Assembly: GCA_905397405.1 (NCBI GenBank)
Contig: CAJPVJ010000561.1
Span: forward strand, 1-23,134
DNA length: 23,134 nucleotides
Direction of reading: 5' to 3'
Source of the DNA: Oppiella nova
Taxonomy: Eukaryota > Arthropoda > Arachnida > Sarcoptiformes > Oppiidae
Position numbers and translations under genes: made by a program. This document shows, piece after piece, positions 8,939 through 15,696 of the stretch (position 1 is the stretch's first letter; every line of letters starts with the position of its first letter). The notes under the pieces are model-generated. The model was given only the letters and a program-made list of their open reading frames with translations. It searched no databases and was not told where the DNA came from.

Positions 8939-11508
8939 TTAACTCAATACACAATTGTTATCAGTTTTCTTAGGCTTTACTGTTGCACTACTGATGACAT
9001 TAGCATAATATGTGGGCTTATATAAGCAACTGTCCATATGCCTAACCTTCTCATCCCTGAACAACCGTTCATTACAGCCATTCCACGAGTAACCACACGA
9101 TACCATCTCTAGGTCCCAAATAGGTGAACGTGGGTTCGAGTCCCGGACAGGTTGGGCTCGCAGATATGACGTACCGACAATTTGTCTGTTTTTTGCCGGA
9201 TTATATTGGCAGATCTTAACATGGTCATAAAGTATATCCATATCGTTTAAACTATTTCCGTTTAACGTTCTTGGACAGCCATATCGTGAGTAGGCGCACT
9301 TTAACTTAGCCGGATCATTGGTTGGGACATCATGAGTGGCCTGACCGAGAAAAAATATATACATTGATCATTTAATAACACTTAATTAATTCAAAAAATT
9401 GTTTTATTTACTTGCGATCCCAGTGCTGAGGGGTTAGACGACTGACTGTTACTGATGACTCGGACTCTAGGGTAATAGGAATCCTGTAATATGAAATTCA
9501 ACAGGGTAAAAAATATCAAAAAAATAAACAAATAAAAATTTAACATTGCTAAAAATAAAACCCAAACCCATACCCGGTTTGCAACGCCAAATTCTTCGTA
9601 AACCATCATTTCTATGAATTATCAAATGGATTAGTATTGAACTTATAAAGGAATTGCTAGAAAATGTATGTATTTGTTTTGATTTAAATTGAACATTTTT
9701 AATTTGAATTTATCTTATATCATTCAATTGGGGCGATAACTAAATTAATTGTTAGTAAACATCCCATAAAATATTCTTGGTAGTCAACTGAGCACATGAG
9801 TGAAAATCTATAATACCTAAAATTAGATTTAAATTCTAAGATACTAATCAATTATCTAATTAAAATGCAATGTTAAACTCAATTTTAAGTGAATTAACTT
9901 TTATATAGCTGATATTGAGATATGATTGCATGCATGTCTAATATTTCGGTTTCAGAGAGGGGGTGTAATACTATGGGATGTCATTACATGCGATTTCGGG
10001 AACGCAAAAATCACTGAATATGACCCAGTATTACAGGAAATACGGTAATCTATCGAGCCTATCGAAATCGGCAGCGGTAGGCGCCGGCACATTGCGAACC
10101 GTTGATTGTGCGCCCTCTGACGGTTGAGTGAGGTTTACCCTCCCGTTCCCATTCAGAGTTCCGTAAACCCATTTCCAACGCCAGTTGCAACATACGATAG
10201 TCACGATTGCGACGATAGTCACGATTGCGACGATAGTCACGATTTGGCGTGACTATCACACTAGGTCCTACCGTATCACTTGACCCGGCTACACTCGCTA
10301 CGGTACTGGTGGTTATGGCTTCGACCTAGGTTAAATAATTATGTAATATAACATAATATTACATAACATATAGTATACTTTGGGCTGAATTGCAGTACTT
10401 TTCGTATGAATCCTATTGTTTGGACGTCTATTGCTTTTGGGCTCATTAATAGCCTTTACTTTCTGGACCCCAAGGTCCTCAGCAATCTTTTGGGCTACCG
10501 TTCCCTCGGCGTGAGTCAAAACGCAGTCCCGTTTGGGGCACTTTAGGCCCGACTCACAAATCGGATGAATACGTTTGCAGTCTTTCCCGAAACGACAGTT
10601 CCCGAACTTGGCGTAGTTCATACAATACTCATCCGGGTGATGAAAGTTACACTGGTCACCCTTACGACAGGTAGGCCAGTAGCTACACCGTCGAGGTATG
10701 TGCCTACGAGCGCCGTTAGTCTCTGATCTATAACAATTAAAAATAGTAATCTAGTTATTTAATTAATCAATTATATTATCGCATTATACAAATATAAATA
10801 AATTTTTAATTAGATAAACTAAGTAAATAAAAAAATTATTAATTATATTATAATTATGACATAATGCTTATTTTCATTTATTGTCACATTTATCAGTGAT
10901 TGTTAAACAAATAAAAATAATTTAAACTACGTAACTTATTTAAAAATATTGATTAAAACAAACTTACTTATTATTTAAGATGCCAGCTTTTGACTGACTC
11001 TGCCACTTATTCTGACCAGTACAATTGTAATTATCACTACATATGTTAATTAACATTTTAAAATTATATAACAATTTTTTTAATTTACTCACTTTATTTT
11101 AACCATCGGTTTTGACTGACTCTCACACATATGCTCATCACAGTCTCGGCCAACATTTATGCTACACTTACGGCAATACTTAAACCTACATTTCCTGAGA
11201 TGACCCTGCACCTCATCCAACTTCAACACCTCCCGACACCCATTCCAGTCATAGTCGCACCGAAACTCGAGACCTGTCTCAATTATGGACTTTGTATTGT
11301 AATTAGTTACCAGGTTACTCGCGTCTATATAGCGCTTGCATTGGGCGCACACGGGGTTAGTGGCCAACCATTGGGAGATACAGTTGTGGCAAAAAGTATG
11401 GCCACACTCTGTAATCACGGGATCCGTATAGACGTCTATACATATGGGACACTCGACAAGTTTGACCATGGTCTGGTTGGCCATTTTGGCCGTGTTTATT
11501 TTCAACAT
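8939..11508 (-). CDS. C2: full-length RING-TRAFzf-CCCH3-UIM-TRAFzf2-CaaX protein (7 exons predicted)
   Basis: Exons: 11093-11508, 10968-11036, 10379-10727, 10139-10325, 9574-9611, 9412-9483, 8939-9340. All have GT-AG borders with matching phases, totalling 511 codons. Exon 1 has RING (CPIC...CGHTFCHNC...CAQC) and a TRAF finger. Exon 3 has three CCCH fingers (middle one C-x8-C-x5-C-x3-H). Exon 4a has an RNRDYR-type repeat and a weakened UIM (LQLALEMGLRN; the core Ser is Gly). The last exon has two TRAF fingers, a basic stretch (KPKK) and CVLS. The single UIM/TRAF exon of C5 corresponds here to four exons. Read as one exon it would look frameshifted, but donor GAGG|GTAAAC (10138) joins in phase 1 to acceptor TTCATAG|AA (9611), keeping everything open. 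An alternative is a separate small gene starting at M9609. Exons 1-3 are strong; the middle junction is inferred. Confidence 0.65.
9133..9143 (+). promoter_or_regulatory. tRNA B-box sequence inside C2 coding exon
   Basis: GGTTCGAGTCC fits the Pol III B-box consensus (GGTTCGANTCC) at every position and sits antisense to the codons for RDSNPR. No A box or acceptor stem surrounds it, so this is not a tRNA gene. It may be a captured tRNA or SINE fragment. Confidence 0.45.
9964..10035. repeat. imperfect 72-bp hairpin in C2 intron
   Basis: The left arm TGTAATACTATGGGATGTCA pairs with the right arm ending GACCCAGTATTACA, with two 2-nt bulges. A short inner stem (GATTT/AAATC) lies near the loop. It could be a degenerate foldback element or a structured intronic RNA. 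No flanking target duplication was found. Confidence 0.5.
10194..10244 (-). repeat. 18-bp coding minisatellite, 2.8 copies (RNRDYR)
   Basis: The unit ACGATAGTCACGATTGCG (+ strand) repeats at 10194, 10212 and 10230, encoding NRDYRR repeats just before the C2 UIM. The last unit is followed by a perfect 10-bp inverted repeat (GATAGTCACG / CGTGACTATC, 10232-10257), which may have seeded the expansion by slippage. It replaces the acidic NANDNDSD run of C5. Confidence 0.85.
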
Positions 11509-11818
11509 GGTTTATAGTTGCAGGCTTAGTTAATAACCATTTGATAGTTGGTAATAGCGTATTGTTTTATGTAGTTTTATTACTGGTGTCGCTTTGCAGA
11601 TATTTTAGACAATGACAATAGTTAAATATAAAATTTTTACTGAGTTATGTGAATTAGTTAATCAATATGAGTCACATACCTGTTCAGTCACTGGTAAATA
11701 AATAATTGTATTGTGTTTTGTTATCATGTTTAGTGAGTAGTATGAAAATATTTTTTACAATTTTCTGATAATATTGGATAAAACACTGGAGTGAGTAAAT
11801 TGTTTGTTTTAGGTGCCT
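11509..11818. other. upstream region of C2
   Basis: Non-coding. A looser relative of the family's upstream element (GGTGTCGCTTTGCAG) starts near 11585, with GACAATGACAATAGTTAAAT downstream at 11609, matching the GACAACAGCTGAATA block of C5 and C7. C2 has the most divergent upstream region of the set. Confidence 0.35.
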
Positions 11819-12002
11819 ATCATGAAATGTATCCAAACAATCCAATTTAAGTTTATTTGTTATTTTGGTTAGACATACTGTGCCCTTTATATTTGTAATA
11901 TTTGTAATCCCCTGACCTAGGGTATCTTTAATCTCTTGCCATCAGTACTGCATTCATACAATAAATACACGTTCACTATGAATACGATTAATAAATATTT
12001 TT
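11819..12002 (-). pseudogene. decayed copy of exon 1 of the Cys-rich membrane-protein gene
   Basis: Strongly similar to 5608-5780: blocks such as CCCCTGACCTAGGGTATC and TTCACTATGAATACGATTA are shared. The start codon is not preserved, one base is missing in the DWQEIKD region (GCCATCAG against GCCAATCGG), about 9 bp are inserted after the LGQGI codons, and the exon end with its donor and all of exon 2 are absent. It lies just downstream of C3, as the parent lies downstream of C1, which suggests an ancestral duplication unit of ligase gene plus membrane-protein gene. Confidence 0.75.
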
Positions 12003-12168
12003 AATGTTTATTATAAGCATGTTTTAACTAAACTGCTAATTTTTAAAAAATAAACTCCTAATTGTTCCTGATTATGTACACTTTTAAAAATAAATTATAA
12101 AATGTTAAATATACTTTGCGTAACTTGTTAAATAAAATGTAATTTTAAAACTTTTAAACATAACATAC

Positions 12169-12997
12169 TTTTGGCTGAATTGCGGTACTTTTCATATGAA
12201 TCCCATTGTTTGTGCGCTCATTAATAAACTTTGATTTATAGACCTCCAGGTCTTTCGCGATCTTTAGAGCTACCTGTCCCTCGGCGTGAGTCAATAGACA
12301 GTCTTGTTTTGTGCACTTTATGCCCGACTCACAAATGGGGTGAATGTATATGCAATCCTTACCTAAACGGCACTTCGGGAATGCAAAGCATTTTATATTA
12401 GGGTGGTAAAAAGTACATTCATCACTCTTGACACACGTAGGCCAAAATGGGCACTTTTTCAATTTTGGCCTAGGAACACCGGTAGTCTCAGATCTATAAC
12501 AATTAAATAAATAAATAAAAATAGCTATACAACAAGCATAAAATCATAGTACATGTTAAATTCTAACTACAGTACACTTACTTAATAGTCAGCGCCGGTT
12601 TCAACTGACCCTCACACTTGTGTTCACCAGCAGTACGGCTAACATTAGCTTCACACTTACGGTACTACTTAAACCCACATTTCCGGTGATGGCCGGGTAG
12701 CTGCTCCAAGGATAGCAACTCCACGCACCCGTTCCAGTCATAGTCGCACCTAAACTCGAGACCTGTCTCAATTATCGACTTTACAGTGATATTAACAGGT
12801 AGTTTCCTATTAGTTATTGCTTTGCGACACTGCGGGCACAAGGATTTAGAGTTCATCCATAGGCTAATACAGGGGCGGCAAAAGGTATGTCCGCACTCCG
12901 TCACCACTGGATCGGTGTACACGTCCATACATATGGGACACTCCACCTGTTTGACCATGGCCTGGTTGACGATTTTGGCCGTGTTTATGTTTGACAT
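12169..12997 (-). pseudogene. C3: RING-TRAFzf exon plus CCCH exon, truncated copy
   Basis: Exon 1 (12582-12997) keeps the family's 416-nt length, the MSNINTAKIV start and an intact C3HC4 RING. It has a stop (12665-12667) where relatives have Tyr-Cys after the TRAF-type finger, so translation gives 110 residues. The donor TTAA|GTAAGT is intact. The 24-residue exon 2 is missing. An 88-nt intron leads directly, in the right phase, to a fully open CCCH exon (12169-12493) of the C1 subtype. No UIM/CaaX exon follows; a decayed membrane-protein exon lies there instead. It is either a pseudogene or a gene now making a RING-TRAF-finger fragment. Since the RING is perfect and only one nonsense change is seen, decay looks recent. 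Confidence 0.75.
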
Positions 12998-13789
12998 TAT
13001 TATTGAATCAGAGTTATTTAATTATCAATTAATCACTGCATAGTAACTTTGTGTTATTATTGATGTTGCTATGCGTGATTTAATATATACCAGTTTTGTA
13101 TATGGTCAATAATAAACATTAACAACTGTTGCATATACCATTATAGTTAGTTATGTTAATGATTTAATCAATACGAATTGTACTGTGTATTGTTATGGCT
13201 TAAAGAATGTGAATGTAATGTAAATTAAATAATTTTACTATTATGTTGCTCATGTGGTTTGTAAACTTTTGTATTAAAAATGCAGTATTAAAATAAATAT
13301 GTTGTCTAAACTAGTAAAATGTAAAATGTCATTTAATGTGAGGTGTCTGAAAACTATTTTAATATATTTTTATTTAGAGGGTAATTTAAAATATTTACAG
13401 ATATTAATATAAAATTTTTAATTTAGTTAAATCTAAATAAATATATTGTATATTAAAAAATAAATTTTAAAATATATTATAATTTATAAGCAATAATATT
13501 TTTATTGAGTATGTGTTTTTATCTATGAACAAATTTTTTATTTAATTTTAATTATTTGATTTTATTCATAGATAAATAGAAAATTAATTATATTTTCAAA
13601 TTAGTAAATCATCACAATATGCTTATAGCAATTAATTAATAATCATTGGGTTAGAAAATGTTGAATAAACAATTAGTTGTGCATTAATACTGTATTTATA
13701 AATCACATATTGTAAAGTAAGTATAGTTCACATAATCCAGTTCCATTTGTATTCAATATACAATTCAAACAGTTTATAATATTTCGTAT
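12998..13789. other. spacer between C3 and C4
   Basis: Contains the C3 upstream element (13064-13102) and, at about 13678-13789, the conserved 3' flank of C4 starting TGTGCATTAATACTG. Between them is AT-rich sequence with no recognisable gene. Confidence 0.4.
13064..13102 (-). promoter_or_regulatory. conserved upstream element of C3
   Basis: TGTTGCTATGCGTG on the + strand followed by CAGTTTTGTATA, 67 bp upstream of the C3 start. Same block as in C1, C4, C5 and C7. Confidence 0.45.
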
Positions 13790-14949
13790 TTAACTCAAAA
13801 CACAATCATTTTTCTTAGACTTTTGTGGGGACATGAACTGGATTGTGGACACAAATTAATTGGTGTTGTCAACGCAAATTGTCATCGCGAAACTGCACCA
13901 AGCAACCTTTATAATAATAACAATATTTGCTCAGTCTATAAGCGATTGCCGATTAATCACAGTTGGCCTGGTATGCATGGAAATCATAAATTAGCTAACA
14001 TTAAAAATATATTATACAGTAATACAGTATTATATTATACCGGTATATACAGCATATATTTGTGGCACTGTTGTTAACAGGAGGGGCTGTTGACTGGACG
14101 GACAGAATGCTGATAGGTGTCATGTACCGGTAATATAAAATTTATTTAGACATACAGTATTAATAGGCTTTGATTTATGGACCTCCAAGTCCTCAGCGAT
14201 CTTTTCGGCTACCGGTCCCTCGGCGTGAATCAAAACACAGTAAAGTTTTGTGCACTTTATTCCCGACTCACAAATGGGATGAATATATATGCAATCCCTA
14301 CCGAAACGGCACTTCGGGAATGCAAAACACCTTTTATTAGGGTGATGAAAAGTACACTGGTCACCCTTGACACACGTAGGTTAAAATCCGCACCTTCTCA
14401 GCTTTTGTTTAGAAGCACCGGTAGTCTCTGATCTATAAGAATTAAAAAGTTAATTAGTTATAATAATAATAATTATACAACAAGTATAAAATCCTATTAT
14501 ACCGTATAATAGTAGCACTTATAACGACACCAACTTAGTATTCACGGCCGGTGCCACTGACCCTCACACTTATGGTGACCGCCAGTACGACTCATATTAG
14601 TGCAACACTTACTGCAGTATTTAAACCTACATTCCCGTTGATGGCGGGGTAACTGATCCAGTGACAATAACTCCCGGCAACCGTTCCAGTCGTAATCGCA
14701 CTTAAACTCGAGACCTGTCTCAATTATTGACTTTACAATGAAATTAACGGTCAGTTTCCTAGTAATGATATCTTTGCGACACTGCGGGCACACGGGGTTA
14801 GAGTCCATACATTGGGTAATACAGTGGCGGCAAAAGGTATGCCCGCACTCCGTAACTACCGGTTCCCTGTACACGTCCATACATATAGGACATTCAACCT
14901 GTTTGACCATGGCTTGGTTGGCGATTTTGGCCGTGTTTATTTTCGACAT
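13790..14949 (-). pseudogene. C4: broken RING-TRAFzf-CCCH copy with inserted sequence
   Basis: Exon 1 starts at 14949 (MSKINTAKIA); an upstream in-frame ATG at 15078 is not conserved. RING and TRAF finger are intact, but a 1-nt deletion near 14555 shifts the frame to a stop and the donor has decayed to AA|GTTGGT. Exon 2 is absent. The CCCH exon (about 14159-14432) has TAA at 14381-14383 in place of the Trp codon of finger 1 and is cut off near 14159, losing the RRPNNRIHTKSTAIQPK end. The last exon survives only as a 3' scrap at 13790-13826 coding for KKNDCVLS-stop. About 330 bp of unrelated sequence lies between. A clear pseudogene, closest to C1 and C3 in its CCCH region. Confidence 0.85.
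13827..14158. other. foreign insert in C4 carrying a Cys/His-rich + strand ORF
   Basis: This segment separates the CCCH relic from the CaaX relic of C4 and has no counterpart in other copies. On the + strand, 13823-14077 reads MWGHELDCGHKLIGVVNANC and onward, faintly like the CGHxCIGxCGE repeats of NFX1/ZNFX1 zinc fingers but missing several Cys. It could be a captured exon fragment or chance. A CCGGTA pair flanks about 14039-14132. Confidence 0.3.
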
Positions 14950-15003
14950 TATTATTATTATTGTATCGGGGTTATTTATCGCATAGTAACTTTGTTTTAT
15001 TAT

Positions 15004-15038
15004 TGTTGCTATACGCCATTTATAACGAGTTTTGCATA
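15004..15038 (-). promoter_or_regulatory. conserved upstream element of C4
   Basis: TGTTGCTATACGCC followed by ACGAGTTTTGCATA, 55 bp upstream of the C4 start. The CGTG core seen in the other copies is altered here (ACGCC), in keeping with a dead gene. Confidence 0.4.
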
Positions 15039-15322
15039 CATGCTCAATAATAAACATACAATTGTGCTTATCAAACAACTGTTCATATTATTATTATTAT
15101 TATAATACAATTATAATTAGGTTTCAATTATTTAATAAATATAAATTGTGCTGTATATTATTATGGCTTAACTGTGCATGTAATGTAAATTACATAATTT
15201 TACAGTAAAATATTTACTGTTATGTTGCATAACATTGTTGCTTATGTCACATAATTTATGTGGCGCTTAAAAGTTTTAAACTGTTTTTTGAGGGGCCGAT
15301 TGGAGGACGGGTGGCAGCCCTA

Positions 15323-15340
15323 GGGGGGGTGGGGGTGGGG
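15323..15340 (+). other. G-run tract, possible G-quadruplex
   Basis: Runs of 7, 5 and 4 G separated by single T. The 7-G run can supply two tetrad strands, meeting the four-run rule. It stands out sharply from the surrounding AT-rich DNA and is followed by a segment shared with the C1-C2 spacer. Confidence 0.5.
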
Positions 15341-15696
15341 TAGGTCAACTCTGAAAGTTTTCAAAAGTTTTAAATAATAAAATGAATATAACATATAATT
15401 TATAAACAATGATATATTTATTGAGTATTTTATTAAAATATAATTTTATTTTTGATTTTATTCATAGAAAAGTAATAAAGTAATTATATTTTCAAATTAG
15501 TAAATTATCACAATACACTTATAGTATTATAATACAAAATTAATAATCATTGGTTTAGAAAAAGTAGTATAAACACTTAGTTGTGCATTAATACTGTATT
15601 TATAAATCACATTTAGTTGAAATGTCAGTATAGTTCATGTAATCCAGAACAATTTCTATTCAATATTCAATTCAAACAGTTTATAATATTTCGTAT

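Larger units (their letters stand above)
14950..15696. other. spacer between C4 and C5
   Basis: Holds the C4 upstream element, a G-rich tract at 15323-15340, AAAGTTTTCAAAAGTTTT similar to 8430-8450, and the conserved C5 3' flank from about 15583. No gene is seen. Confidence 0.4.

Noticed and set aside
9100-9170. A tRNA gene at the B-box sequence (also near 15888)
   Set aside because: No A box at the right spacing and no acceptor or anticodon stems; the segment is part of a coding exon in both copies.
10031-10240. C2 as a frameshifted pseudogene ending near 10031
   Set aside because: A phase-matched splice path with three further exons carries the frame to the TRAF fingers and CVLS; kept as the alternative.
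11131-11517. 128-residue plus-strand ORF opposite C2 exon 1
   Set aside because: Shadow of the conserved RING exon. Similar antisense ORFs occur opposite every RING and CCCH exon, with no domain of their own.
14950-15078. C4 starting at an upstream Met (15078)
   Set aside because: The extension overlaps the conserved upstream element and is not present in other copies, which all start at M-S-x-I-N-T-A.
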